DNA from: Syngnathus acus
Lineage: Eukaryota; Chordata; Actinopteri; Syngnathiformes; Syngnathidae
DNA length: 64,000 nt
Direction: 5' to 3'
Assembly (NCBI RefSeq): GCF_901709675.1
Contig: NC_051087.1
Coordinates: forward strand, 1,568,001-1,632,000
Made by a program: the position numbers and the translations under genes. Below the pieces are notes generated by a model. The model ran no database searches and was not told where the DNA came from. It was given only the letters and a program-made list of their open reading frames with translations. Of this stretch, positions 25,395-39,171 are shown piece by piece (the first letter of the stretch is position 1; each line of letters begins with the position of its first letter).

Positions 25395-25542
25395 CTATAA
25401 ATAGAGGTGTTTCCCGTGCACGTTCGGGTTATCACTTTTACGGTTGCAGTCGCAAACACACACACACACACACACCCGAGCGCCTACCTCCACACTTCCC
25501 GATCCATTCTCTCGATACAAACCCCGGCCGGCATGTTGCGGT
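25395..25542 (+). promoter_or_regulatory. candidate TATA promoter with short first exon
   Basis: CTATAAATAG at 25395-25404 is a near-ideal TATA box. At the distance expected for a start site (about 25428), a stretch begins that includes a (CA)n run, an ATG at 25533 and a possible donor GCG|GTGAGG at 25541. No matching downstream exon was found, so the gene, if any, is unknown. Confidence 0.25.
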
Positions 25543-26310
25543 GAGGGCAGGCTACTCACGTTATGTTGCCGTTCATTATTAATGACAGCTTTGGTCTTTG
25601 TAAGATGAGCGTTGAAAGGCTCAAGAGGGAAGAAAACATGTCTGCATGTTTCAATGGACAGACGTGGGTGGTGTGTGGATGTGAAAAAACGAATTGTGTG
25701 AAAGGAAAAGTCATGTTTATATTGTGTCCATGACAATGGAGCGACATATGTTTACATTGTGTACGTGAAGGGACAGGACTTTTACTTAAAACTGCAGTGG
25801 GCCTAGAAGTCTTCCTTGAGGGACGCCACACTACTCTCCCAATGTCTTTTTTTAATTAATTTTTTTATAAAGAACATTTCCAAATGGACGGAAAGCATCA
25901 CAATGGAGACACGGTGGTCAATTTTCATCAAAGGCTGTTCCACAATCTCATACGACCGGCGCGCACATAATTTGGTTTCCCCACAACCGTGCAGCTCTTA
26001 TCTGCCATGTGCACTAAAGCGCCGCATGGCGAGCGGGCCCGGCCACCCCTAAGTAGCAATGGATGCGTGCTGGTGGGGGGAGAGAAACAACAACCTGACA
26101 GGAAAAGGAGCTCCGACCGCTAAATGCACCCGTCGGCCGCGGACTTATTGCTTCTTGCTTCGCCCGCGGACAAATTGATCGGCTCAGGCTGTATTTACTT
26201 TGCGACCTATCGGGAATCTAATGTAATAGAGGCGTTTAAATTAGGTTATCATCCACCGGGCCCATGTCTGACCGATATGTGAATGGAGAGAGGATGGATG
26301 TAGTATGTGT

Positions 26311-26332
26311 GGATGGATGGATGGATGGATGG
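26311..26332. repeat. (GGAT)n microsatellite
   Basis: A short GGAT tetranucleotide run. Confidence 0.9.
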
Positions 26333-26583
26333 GCGGGCAGATGTTTGCATTATGCACATATGTGGGATTGGATGAATATGTGAATGCAAGTCAACTATAA
26401 ATGAAATGTGTGTGTATATAAATATATATATTAATAAATCAAAAAAATAAATATACATATATAGTTCCATGGAAAGAAAAACAGACAGGGATTGTTTTCA
26501 ATTTTCTACACTTGTACATTTGGGAAGTACGAAACCCATATTGGAAGAGGGCTGTATCTGTGCTCAGGACAGATATGCGGCAG

Positions 26584-26607
26584 TTTTTTTTTTTTTTTTT
26601 TTTTTTT
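26584..26607. repeat. poly-T tract
   Basis: About 24 consecutive T residues. It gives spurious Phe-rich and Lys-rich frames. Confidence 0.9.
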
Positions 26608-27699
26608 GTGCCAGACATAAAGGGATGAAACATTTTCATGAACGGGATTATTCTCATGCACTTTGGCAGCCAGATGAAAGCCGCCCGGACGAGGCTAAAG
26701 CCTTCACACATTTAGCATTCACAAACAGCTCCTCACCGTATTGTCACATTGTTGTAAACAATATCCTGGATGTGATGCTGCTTTATTCCATTAGAATCAT
26801 TCATATTGGCTGGACAAGTGCGCATAAATGAATATAGCACAATGCATAAAATGGACCAAGCATATGGAGGCCAATTCTCAAGTTATGGCGCGTATTGTAT
26901 GCAGCGACATTGAATTTTTATGGCTCTCTGTGTCTGCAATAAATCGCCAGCGGCTCGTTATTCTATTCTAATCCACAGGGAACAGTCAGAACAGTCAAAA
27001 GATCTGATAGACTTTTGGGGAAGAAAGACTAAAAACGTCCCCCAAAAAAGATGGCCACTTAAAAATCAAAATGGCAGCCGTCCAGTATGTTTTTGAGAAA
27101 TGGCTTCTTGAGACTTTTTTGTGGCTCTACTCATGGTAATAATTACAAATATTTTTGGATTTATATCGTGAGGAAACTATTAAGCGATGTAGTTGCATGC
27201 TGTGGTCCCATTGATTAGAAATTTACAAAATGATGCCCTCAATTTCTGCAGTTATGTTCAAACATGCCTTAAAAACGATTATCGTAAAAGGATGACTTGA
27301 ATGTATTGATACTATTAGAATTACTTGCGCGTGGATGGTTGCAGTGCTAAATGGCCTTTTCAGAGAGATGGCTTTTAGCCAGGAATCCCAGGTGGCAAAA
27401 GCCAGCAAAATGTATGTCCATGTTGAAAAAAAAAACCAACTACAAAATGTCCAGTCCGTTCAGTGTCATCGTTTCCCGACGCTTTTGGCTTCTCCTGGCG
27501 GCTGTTGGCCCGTCACGGACACAGACTTTCCATTAGCTTCGTGTTGTCAGTTTGCGACCACTTACTGTATAAACACGTTAGAACACACTGAAAGCAAACT
27601 GACAGTTGTGGACAAAAAAACGTTGTCTTGGATGTTACTGACTTTATTTGACATTATTTTGACATTAGAGGCATATTTTTTCGGGGTTTGGACTCTGTA

Positions 27700-27752
27700 C
27701 GGGGCAGTGAGGAATTGTGCCCCATGAACTCTGCCCGGCAACAAGTGACCTC
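27700..27752 (+). repeat. dispersed hairpin repeat, copy 2
   Basis: GGGGCAGTGAGGAATTGTGCCCC forms a 6-bp-stem hairpin and is followed by 'ATGAACTCTGCCCGGCAAC' and AAGTGACCT. It matches copies near 41.0 and 46.4 kb. Confidence 0.65.
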
Positions 27753-30608
27753 ACTTTTTTTCGCTGTCTCTCAAGCGCCAATTCTTGGTATCGTTTTGTC
27801 TCACGAAGTACATTTTGTGACATGAATAACAATCGAAAATGTGTATTTGATGCACTACGAGATATACCGGCAAATCCAATTACGCTGTCCTTGACCTAAG
27901 GTTCAACTTGGTGCAAAAATTGAATCCGACAATAACTTTTTTGAGACAGCGCATACACTATAGAAAATAGAAGCTTCCTATAGGAAGCAATAGCAAGAAT
28001 ACAAAAACATCCTTAAGGTAAAGCGGAATTACGTCGGCCTCCAATTAACATCATACAGGTAATTGATTATTGGTAAGCTGCCAGTAGAGGTTGGTCAGGG
28101 AAGCCCAAATCAAACTCAAGCTTGCATGATCGATGTCCGCAATCAAAGATGCTGCGGCGCAATTTCACCACGGTCGCTCACAATTTGATTAGAGATGCTT
28201 TGGTGCGTGCTGCCTCAAGGCAAACTAATTTTTGTACTTAAAAAAGAAAAAAAAAAAAAAAGTTTATAGTTAAGTTGAAAAAGTTGTTGTTTGAATTTAA
28301 ATGTAAATTGTAAAATGATTTAAATGGATTTAAAAATAGTCCACGTCCAGTGAATATGGTAAACATTTCAAATTTATTAATTTCAATAAATAAATAAATT
28401 TAATTTATGTATTGAATTGTACATAATTCATTGATTATAATCTTCAGAATTTAATTAGGAATAGATACAGATAATTTTAAAACTAACTAAATATAAAAAT
28501 AATTCAAATAGTTTTTCATGTGATGTGTCATTGTCATTTAAATATTTTTAGAACAGTTAAACATGAATTAAAATTCTGTATTTACATATTAATAATCAAT
28601 ATTAATTCAAGCTTTTTTTAAACTGAGGTATCTGGATGTCAAAGCAATCACGAAGGAGGTAAAATGCTTCTGGTTTTATTTGAACGCTCGAGCGGGAACA
28701 GCCTGCGAGCCGCCCGCACAAACCAGCCAGCGTCTGCTCATGGGGAAAAAAAGTTCAGAGGTCCTTCTTGCCTGGTGAGAGCGCAGATGGTAGCGAAATT
28801 AGCCAAAGCGAAAGTTAGCATCTGCACGTGACTCAACCGTGGAGTTTGCAAAAAAAAAAAAAAAAAAATCTGCTTGCAATTGCCTTACTTTAAACAGATG
28901 TACAAAACATCAGAAACATCACTTTCTGTATTACCGTGAACCTAGGACCACCAAGAGTGGCAAGCAGACTTCCAACTTTTGCTCGCGGACCACAAATATT
29001 GCTCACAGACCCTCAAGTCACAAATCGTCAACAGCAGAAATATATTTTTTGTAAACATCAATCTTGCGTTCCCAATTTCAAATGAGCCTTTCCTTCAGTT
29101 TAGACCAAAATATTAGGAACAGCTCTCCGTTGTTTGCTTCTCAATTCAAACCACCGGCAACCCACCGCTACATTTTTCCTGGAAGACAAGCGAGCGAGTT
29201 GGTTAACAGTTGCCAGGCAACCGCTCACTCGCTCACGTGAGCGACGGGATGCCGCCGAGCACCCCCTGATTGGTTAAATGAAGATTTTTTTTTTTCTCTC
29301 TAAAAAGTTTATAAATAACCAGAGAGGAGGTTGAGGAAACAAGGGGTAGGCGGCGGATTGATCTTGCACCTTGTTTTTCCCGTGACTCACGTGTATCACA
29401 AATGGGAATCAGGTTTATCCAGTCCTGTAATGCTGAAGGGTGGCGAGAATCTCCGATTTTAAAAGAACTATACGTACTAATTAGGGTGCGGCACAAAACC
29501 ATCACAAAAAGATGACCCCAGAGCAAAAACGGACCGCGACTGTACCCTTTGCTTGACAGCTAATGAGATCAGAATTCACTAACAATGTGAGGTGGTAAAA
29601 AGACAGCATAAATCACAAGTGAAGGAAGTCCACTCAAAATCTGAGAAGGCTATCTCGGTTCCCTGGAGGCGAAGCTCAGTCCAGCCGAAGGTGCTCGCTT
29701 GCCTCGACATTAAAGACACTTTGGAGTCTTTGATGTATCTAAAGTACGTTTTGAAAATCAAGATGGCAGAGTCTTCAAAAAAATGTTAAAGGTATGCATT
29801 TCTGCAGACATGAAAGGAAGTTTAGAGCAGTGCCCCCCCAAAACTTAACTACAAAAATAAAAATAAATAAAAAATGTAATCATGACAACAAAAAAAAAAT
29901 TAAGTATTTTTTAGGATAATTTATTAATTGAGTTAGCAGCACCTACAGGAGCGGAGTGGAACTGTATCCTGACTTTTCCCTCAGCCCACGACGAGTGATT
30001 CCGCATTTAAAGTGGTAAATGACCCTTAATGGCACCAATGTTCACTTTTTAATCGCTTGGCCGTGCCTTTGTCACCGAGAAGCTTCAAGACTTTCATCCC
30101 TTAAATGGCGGCGAGGCGCTAAATGAGGTTGACGGTCTGTCTATGCCATCTCGCGCTATGCTAATGCTCGCCTTTGATGTGGAAGCATCGACGCGGTGAG
30201 AGGGGGGAAAAAAACAGGCGGGAGAAATGAGAAGACTTTTTTTTTTTAATGAGGACCTTTGTGACCCAAAATGAATCCCAAATTTGATCCATAATCAGGG
30301 ATTTTAACATAAAACGTGCTCGTATGTCCATCAAGCTAGCTCCTGTTAGCTCCAACCAAAAGCTAGCATTTATACAATTTAACTGACTTCTCTCTGAATT
30401 TATGTAAACAAACACCTGCTATTTGAAGAAATAGTTTCCTTCTTGCCACGAATAGAAAATGAAGACTTTGAAAAAGTTATTCCGCCCTCCCCCCACCTGT
30501 CTTCGCTGTAAGGGACGCATTAAATGGAATCCATGCCGTGCACTGTATATTATTCAGCACCGTTTCCATTAAGGCGGCTATAATTGTCACGCCGAGAGGG
30601 CAAATGAT

Positions 30609-30614
30609 ACACGC

Positions 30615-30663
<49 letters not shown>
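30609..30663. repeat. (CA)n microsatellite
   Basis: A CA tract with two early CG interruptions. Confidence 0.96.
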
Positions 30664-30665
<2 letters not shown>

Positions 30666-31664
30666 GACCTCTGAACATATCAGGTAATAAGTGGCAGTTA
30701 TTTTAATTATAAGTCAGACCGGCTGCGAGGGACACAGATACAGTGTGCGTTATTGCAATTTAATTAAAGAATTAATGAATAAATGAATAGGAGAACTCCA
30801 TTTTCTCAGGGTTAAGCGTACGCCTACAGATATACCATAGATTTCATTCAAAGCAAAAAAAAGGTAGGTAGGTAAGGAAGGAAGGATGGATGGAGGAAAC
30901 GCCGATTTCTGTAGGGGCCGCCGATGTCAATTTCAGTGGCGGCGCACACGCATGAACGCACACGCACGCACACACACACACATGGGACTTCAGCCACATC
31001 ACAGCAAATTAAACGTGACCGAAGTTTAAAAAAAATGAAACTTTAGCTTTTTCTTGAGGGAGGAGACCTGTGTCTGGTTTTTGATTGATATTAAATTAAT
31101 TACTGTGGTGGCCATTTTTTGAGGCGTTGGTTGTTGTAAAAAGTTTAAGAAGCGCTGCAATCCGACGCCTTTCCATCAGCGTTTTTTTATTTTTTATTTC
31201 GTGCATATAAAATTTGACTGAAGAAAGCGCGTGCTTTCCCGGGCTGTATTTAATCCAAGCCGAGAGAACGCCACCCGCCAGAGCCACTGGCAAAAAAAAA
31301 AACAAGCACCCTTTTTCTCGCTTGGCGCCTCGGCCACATCTCCAGCTGTGCGTTATTATTGCAAATTGACTTAAGACTCATTTGCGTACAGCCTGATTAG
31401 CATGTCCTCGCCGCACGTGGCGTTTTAGCAGTTAGCGTGTTTTATTTCTCTGGTGATGTTAATTAGAAATACAAAAGCAGCAGCAAGAAAGCAGCAGTCA
31501 CCCCTCAAAGGAGTCTCGCTCACTACTTGTCGGAATTACCGCTGTTGCCTTTTGTAGCTTGCGAAACACGCGGCACACTTGAGAATGTCACAATAGAACG
31601 ACTCGAAATAGTCAACCCCACGATATGCGTTCCCGTCGCGGTCCCACTATGTCACGACTTTTTC

Positions 31665-31895
31665 TTTGTACGCTTTGAATCTAATGTCATCTGTCGCCTC
31701 TTTATTTTGGGTGTAATTCCACTGTTGAACACCAGATGGTGACGCAGTAAGATTGACACTCAATTTGAAGGGCGAAGAGTGAAAACAGAACATTTTCGCT
31801 TTGTACGCTTTGAATCTAATTTCGTCTTTATTTTGGGTGTAATTCCACTGTTGAACACTAGATGGTGGCACAGTAGGATTGACACTCAAGGGTGA
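31665..31895 (+). repeat. ~135-bp tandem duplication
   Basis: TTTGTACGCTTTGAATCTAAT begins at 31665 and again at 31800. Both copies contain 'TTTATTTTGGGTGTAATTCC', 'ACTGTTGAACAC' and 'AGATGGTG', and end in 'GATTGACACTCAA'. The second copy lacks about 12 bp. Similarity is high, suggesting a recent event. Confidence 0.9.
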
Positions 31896-32678
31896 AATCA
31901 TTTCTTTTCAAACCTGCCTACAGAAAGCAGTGACGCTAAGTTCATTTTATAATATTCATATTCAGACATGATTGTTCATGTATATGATGAGCTAAGTTTG
32001 TACAAAAATTGCTGATATAAAAGCATGATTTCACTTGGACTGGTGGTCTAGTGTTAGCCCACTTTATTTCTCAGTGGCTCCTATAATACGTGGTAGAAAT
32101 CAGCGTTGACGTTTGAAAAGTTACTTTGATGAAGCTTGCGTCTGGTCCAGCTATGATTAGGCAGCCAGTCAGCCTGGCTGCACTCCCACTGGTGGCCTGC
32201 CGTCTTTTGCCTATTTTTTTTCTTTGTATTTTCTCGTAATTATTCCATCTTTCCCACCGCACAAAGTCACCCGAGAGCATATTGTCAGCAGCCTATCAGC
32301 GAGTGGCAAGCATCAGCCACACTTCATTTCTATGCCGCCTCAAGCCTCAATCAAAGGCCAGTTTAGAAAATGACAAACTAAAGTGAACCCCCAATTGTGG
32401 CAACTTTTTCCAGAACTTTTGTCATCTTTGACAGGTTTATTCCATAAAGCAGCGGTAAGCAATAATTGGCTTTCTTTGTTCTGAAACATTCTCTTTTGTC
32501 ATTGAAATGATTGCAATTTCCATTAATCCTTTGGCTCTCACCCAAAACAACACAATCTTTGTCATGTGGATTTTAATGAAGAGAAATAATTAAATATTAT
32601 ACTTTATAAACCATCCAATAATTGTATAAATACTTTTGTGTCACACTGCATCAATTAAAACTGGTGTGGCCGCCTTGG

Positions 32679-32694
32679 CCACCTGGGGGCAGTA
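32679..32694 (+). promoter_or_regulatory. candidate CTCF site
   Basis: CCACCTGGGGGCAGTA differs at one position from the vertebrate CTCF core. This is sequence match only. Confidence 0.4.
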
Positions 32695-33218
32695 TAACAC
32701 AGGCAGACGGCTGTCCTGTTCACTCAGCATTATTCTTTGCAGCAGGCAGGCATGTCTCAACTCCTCTTTAATCTCATCTGTACAGCACTAATATTCGCCG
32801 TTCTACGCGGAGGATAAAGAGGATCTGATCGCAAATACTGTTATATTGTCTATGCACACGCTGTTGCCGAATCATTCGTGTTTAGATGACAATGGCCAAT
32901 TAGCATTAGCATTAAGTTAGCTGGGCCTTTTCTTAATAAGGGAGTAGTTTAACTGTTTTTTATACGCAAGGTATAAACAGAAACTGACAAATAAGATATG
33001 CATACGTAAAATTTTGACATCTTTCTAGTTATTTAAAATGATCGTAATGGGAATACTACTACACAAACACACACACGCGTCACTATTTTATTTAACAAGA
33101 GCATCATGGGAATGCTGCTGGTTTAACTCGTGTTTATCTCTGGAGATAATTGCAAAAGTCCTCTCCTGCTCAGGAGTGAAATTTGAGCCAAGTGTGTTGC
33201 CGCATGCACACGAGCCCA

Positions 33219-33219
<1 letters not shown>

Positions 33220-33268
<49 letters not shown>
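33220..33268. repeat. (CA)n microsatellite
   Basis: About 24 uninterrupted CA units. Confidence 0.97.
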
Positions 33269-33269
<1 letters not shown>

Positions 33270-34254
33270 CAGGGCAGGGTGTATGAAGTGCATCCGTTGG
33301 AGGTGGCCGCGCCAGCGCCTCGGAGCCATGCGATGCGACTTGCCCACAGTTCTTGGCCGTATTAAGCGTTTGGTTTGTTTGTTTGTTTTGGGCTCATCCC
33401 AAATTCAACTTAACTGTGCAAATTATCCTCGCATGGGCTCATTTAAGTTAAGCAGAAGGCAAACAAAAACACTGTCCCACTTAAAGTGTCGAAAAAGTTA
33501 TTTTTTAAAAATAGAGCCTTTTTGCAATTCATTTTTTATTTTGTAAGATTTCTTTTATGGAGATTTTTTTTTAGTTGCACGTTCGGCCAGCAACTAGCCA
33601 AGCGACGTCTGCCTTTTTTTTTTTTTTTTTTTCCCCCCTCTCTCGAGGCTCCTGACCTTTATGTGGCGCTAGCGGGAACAAATAGAGGGTGCCAAATAGC
33701 CGCCGTCAGCATCGGAGAAGACGCCGAAGTGCAATCACATGATGGCTATTGACATGCTTACCTGACACTTTTTTTTTTTTTTACCCCCACGGCTCGTCCT
33801 TGCACGGACCATCATGCTTTAGAAAACCAAAAAAAAAAAAAAAAGCCTCGTGTGTCAATGTCTCCTTTTGCACTGACATTGCTTTGCTGACTCATAACAT
33901 CAATAACGTTGCGGAAGGATAAGTGCTCGTTACGAGTGGCGTAGCGTGAAGTGCAACATGAATGCTACGAGCATTCCGTGAGGATGAAAACGAACCTGCC
34001 CTTGACTTGCATTGTGTCACTTAAGTGACCGTTGTTTGTCTTTGCTCACACAACAGTGATATTATCGATAAAATTTGAGATTTGGAATAACTTTTTAACC
34101 AAACAAAGTAATGGAAATGCGCCGAGGAATTCTTTTTTCATCTCTACCATATAGAGGGGCTTCTGATATATTGTCAAGCCCTTTAACAGACCAAAAGGAG
34201 ACTTACAATTCCCCCAATGTTAACACGTCTCGTGTTTTAAGACCTCTTTGTACA

Positions 34255-34340
34255 TTATCTCCAAGGTGACAGATGTTTTTCCTTTCCCCTATCTTTTACG
34301 ACAACAACTTATCTCCGAGGTGACGGATGTTTTAGCCAAG
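34255..34340 (+). repeat. 54-bp tandem duplication
   Basis: TTATCTCCAAGGTGACAGATG at 34255 recurs at 34309 as TTATCTCCGAGGTGACGGATG, with T-rich spacer. Confidence 0.65.
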
Positions 34341-34620
34341 AGCCGTTTCGACCTCCCTAACGGGGTCACGTTGACTTCCAGTGATAAAGCTGAGTTTGCA
34401 AGCGGCACAATGATCGCAGTGAGCGCCATTGTTTTCGTATTCGAGTGGAGAAACAAACAAACATTTGCTACGTTAGGAACAAATGGGAGTAACAAACGCT
34501 ACACACCAAATGTATATGTTGATCGGATCAGTACAAGGTGGACGTGTAAGCTAGCTTTATCTCGTGGCAGAGAATAAAGACGATATGACCGTGATTATTG
34601 TTATATTGAATGTTGATTGT

Positions 34621-34805
34621 GTTAGCATTAGCATCAAGCTAATGGACCAGAGGCATGAAGCTATGCTAAGAAAGGATCACTTCATTGTGTTAGCATTACC
34701 ATCAAGCTAGCAAACCAGAGGCCTGAAGCTATGCTTAAAAAAGGATCACTTCATTTTGTTAGCATTAGCATCAAGCTAGTGGACCAGAGGTATGAAGCTA
34801 TGCCC
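34621..34805 (+). repeat. 68/69-bp tandem repeat, about 2.7 copies
   Basis: Units start with GTTAGCATTA at 34621, 34689 and 34758. Each contains 'CATCAAGCTA', 'ACCAGAGG' and 'TGAAGCTATGC'. The first two end in 'AAGGATCACTTCATT'. Copies are about 90 percent alike by eye. Confidence 0.9.
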
Positions 34806-37800
34806 TTTGTTTTATGTTTCGTTCTTAGCTTAACGTCTCATAATAAAATGGACGACAGACTTCTCATTAGTGTGCAGTGTCCATAATTAGGTGGGAGATT
34901 TATTATTAATGGAGGCCATTAAGGCCTCCGTCCTCCCTCTTGGGCTTGATTGACACCACTAGGTTGCCATGAAGGAAAAAAAAAATGCAGCTTGACCTTG
35001 ACATAAGGGCCAATGCTAACAGTCGTCCACGTCCTGCGCGGGATTAGCCTTGCGTTAATGAGCTGCAGCCGTCTCTTGGTTTTGGGTTGTTTTTTTTCCA
35101 AAACGGATTTTTTTTTCTCCTGGCTTAAGTCTTTACCCAGAATCCCCTGCTGTTATCCAGTTATACTGCATTAAATTAATCCTCCTCAACTGTCTGACCC
35201 AGAATGTTCCGGCCTGCCTTTGCGTTTTGACCGCACTCGTTTGTTTCATAGGCAGGCCATTCCTGTTAGCCCCAAAGTGTCCTTTCATGCAAAAAACAGA
35301 AACAAAAGTCATTTATTACGGACCAGCCTTCATTCCTGAGGGCTTTCTTTCTTTTTTTTTTTTTTTTTGTTCGGCGATGCAACCGTGTGTGTGTGTATGG
35401 TTGCACTTGGAGAAGGATGGCAACAACGAGGAAAACTACTGGATGCACAGATTTTCATTTGGTTTTGAAAATGCAAAATATCCGTGACAAAAAAAACAAC
35501 AATGCCGGTTGATTTAGAGCTCAATTATGTCCAAAAAAATTCTGAATTTTTTAAAAATAGTTCCTGCGATTGAAATTTTTTATTTTTAGAAATGTTTTTA
35601 TATTTCTAGAAAATGAAAGGCTTCCTCAGTGAAAGGAAAATTGTTTTAGAATACAGAAGTAGAATAATTTTGGGGCAATAACTTATTCCACACATTGCAA
35701 GGATGTTTTTCTGAATAAAAATTAAACGTATTTATTTTTTATTTGCTCCCAATCAGGGAATTTTTTTTTTTTGATAACCAAGTTCTCCGTCATGAATTTG
35801 TGTTTGTGCGGTGGGTTTGTCGCACGGGCGTGAACAACAAGATGCACTTGAAGCGATGCGGGGAGGCAAAAAGAGCAATGCCAACAATCCGCCAAAGACT
35901 AATGAAATTGTTTGTGTGCAGTGAAAAGCGGTCGGTGGCATTTGGCGAGGTCAGCGTGCGAAGCACTTAAGCAACAACTTTTGTGTTTTAGTCCTCCATA
36001 ATCACATAAAGTAAAATGTTGGCTCAGTCAACGGGGAACAAAAATATGTAAATATAGCCCGAAAGGACATAAATTCTAATCGGGACTTAAATGAAGAATT
36101 ATGCATCATAAAAAAAGTAAATAATAATAACCTTGTCAACAAATTATTGCACATGCAGCTTGAAAAGTGCACATTTTAAGGACAGCCAAGGTTGCCGATA
36201 ATGACGTTAAATTGCGCTTTGACCGCTCCAAAGGGGTGAAACTTGCAAAGTGGTTTTATTTGTACCAAATTATCATTCGTTAAAGAAATAATAGCCAAAT
36301 ATAGCACATTGAATTCAAAACACGGCGCTCCAACATTATGATAAGTCGTTTTTTTTTTCTCCTTTATAATTATGAATAACTATAGATAAATATAAATAAA
36401 TATAATTAATTATAAATCTAAATATATAAATATTGATGTATACTAAATTCAAAATATTTTCCCAACTGCTAATTTAAATTTGTGTTAATTGTCTTCTTTA
36501 CCATCCACCTCCTCCCACACGCATGCACGCACGAACGCAGGCGCACACGCACACACACAGCGGCCGCGTCTTAGCGCTGTCAGACGAGGATTAAGGCTTT
36601 GAAAGGCCCAAGCGTGGGAACTTCTTGGAAAAGGGAGGAAAATGACATGAGCGGGGGAAACAAAAGGGCCGGGCACAACTGAACCTCAACTCCTTCGATT
36701 AACTCCCACGCGGGCAAACTTTCGAGCACCTTTGCGTTTTCAAACTACATCAATGGCTGCGACGCGTCTGACGAGCCCACCAGAACCAAAACAGATCCAA
36801 TGCAAGAGCGGGCGAAACTTTCCGCAAAACTCTGTTTAAAACCGCCATGGAAGAGAAAAAAAAGAAAAAAACCTCATCTCCCATCCTTCCGTGAACAGGA
36901 TTCGTCCAATTTCAAGTTCTCGGAATGGGGCTGAGGAGACGCGCGATCCAATTTGTCTCTTCTTGTTTGTTCTCTGACTTGTTTATCCGAGCCGGGCGCG
37001 GGCATGGCTGACAAATAGCCCGGCCGGAATGCGGGAAAAATCTCCAACTTTTATCCCACGGTTGGCCTTCTCATCCATCACGTGCGACGGATATCGTCGC
37101 ATCCAATCGCTTCCACCTGCTTTTCCCTCGCTCGAGCTTTTTTTTTTTTTTTCCCCCCTTTCTATTTCTCACTCTCTTTCTTGTCATCCTCCTGAGGATT
37201 TGGCGACCTACTTCGCCATGCTATCAAGGCTTCTTCTTTTTTAACCATCTGCTGTAAATACACACAATGTGGACTTGTCGCACCTTTGGAAAATAATCCG
37301 TCGCTTTGATGCCGTGCCCTCGCCAAATGTTCCGCTCCAATATGGCAAACGGGAAGTTGGGATTTATCTTCTAGGTCCCCACGCGGCATCTGCGCTTCAT
37401 TTTTATAACACCTTTCTTTTCCCCCTCCACCGAGCTATTCTTTGGACATCTGTCTATTTTGACATTTTAGTTCTCTCACTTAGAGCGGCTAAGTTTAGCC
37501 GCGGCGTGTTAGCCTTCTTTCCAAGTGAACGAAAGGAAAGTTCTGTCACTGTGATCAAATCATGAAAGTATAAATATAAAATAAAAATAAAATAATAATA
37601 AAAAATAAAACTGCATTTTATCCTAAAACTCATGAATAAAAATAAAATAAAAAAATAAAATTGAATTTAAAACGTAACATTCAAAATTAAAACAGCCAAT
37701 CCAAAATTATGGTTCAGTAACTATAGCTGTGATTAAAACTGTGCTTGGGTTGACTTTATTTTGGTACCATTGGTTCAATAAAGCCATTTCAAATTAACTG

Positions 37801-39171
37801 GCGGATTCTTAACCAGAGATAGAGAAAGAATTTGCATATCGCTGCTAGACCGTGACAGACGCAAAACAGTGTTATAACTTTTAAAAAAAACTTTTCTTTG
37901 TACAAGTTAGTCTCTTGGTTTTGCTCGTGCTGAGTCTCAACATCACGGCCACACCCAAAAAATCTACTTACCCCCTGTCATTGATATAATTTTTTAATTA
38001 TTTATTTTTTGTACGCGGATCTTTCTTTTAGTACCAAGAAGTCATTTGTCAAACAAGCGTGGCCAATAAACAAGCGGCAATCAAAAGAACCATGGCGAGG
38101 ATAATAGTCCCAATTCCCACTTTTTGACTTTGGAGACGAAAAGTGGGCCAGGAACACCTGGAGGAGGCATCGAGAGCAATTCAACACTCGCAGGAAAACC
38201 TTTCACGTAACATTTGTCCCTTTGTGCAAATAGTTGGGATGGTCAGACTTGGACGGCCAAGGCCGACAGCATCTGCGACTCGCAATTAAGCTGAAAAGCG
38301 GCTGAGGGAGAGCGCGGGAAGGCGGCAAAGGTCGTAGGGAAGTCAGGATAAGGAAGGGGGTACAAAGCGGATCTGGAATCCGCCGTCGGCCTTGTTAGCG
38401 CTAATGATGTGCCGCAAGGTGGATTTTGCGTCAGATCAAGCCGAGGAAATAAATGTCACATTCATCAAAAGAAGTTGTTTGCTTCATGGCAGATGCCTAA
38501 CGTGTTTTCCGACGTTTACGAAAACAAGTACTTTGACGTCACTAAGGCGGAGCTTACGCCTGACCATTTTCAGACTAAAAGAAGAAAGTTTTAGAGTCTT
38601 ACTGGCGTCACAGCACAGGTTTGACACAATACTTTGTCAAAGGGCCTCTCAAAAGTGTACTGCTAGCTTAAAGGATCATTCATAGCAAAATGAGCTAACA
38701 GAACAAGCTAGCTTATGACGAGCAGTGGAGGTAAAGAAAAATCCACTAAAAGACGACAAAACAAAACAAAAAATGTCCGCCCGGAAACCATAATTAATAA
38801 AGCCATATTTTTAGCATCTAGAACAGAGCTTGGAAATGATCATTTGCACACGTTTGGGTCGTGTCTTTGATATTTGGTGCAGTCTGGTTTGATGAACTTC
38901 TTTGTATCTTTGCCAGGGTGTTCAAATGAAGATATAGCCCGCACAGTCGAGTTTTATGAACGCTAGCCGTTTTTTTATCACCGTCGTGCACTTAACAGCA
39001 TAGACGTCTCTCAAGGTATAGCACATTAGCTCGTAATTAACTTAACGCCCTCGGAAAATGAGCGAGGGAAAAGGGGAATGAGGAAAGGAATTAAAGAGGG
39101 GTCGGGCGATGTCGTTCCCGGGTCCGCTGACTTCCCTCGGCACGCTAATGAGTGCGTAATTAGAGTCGCCG

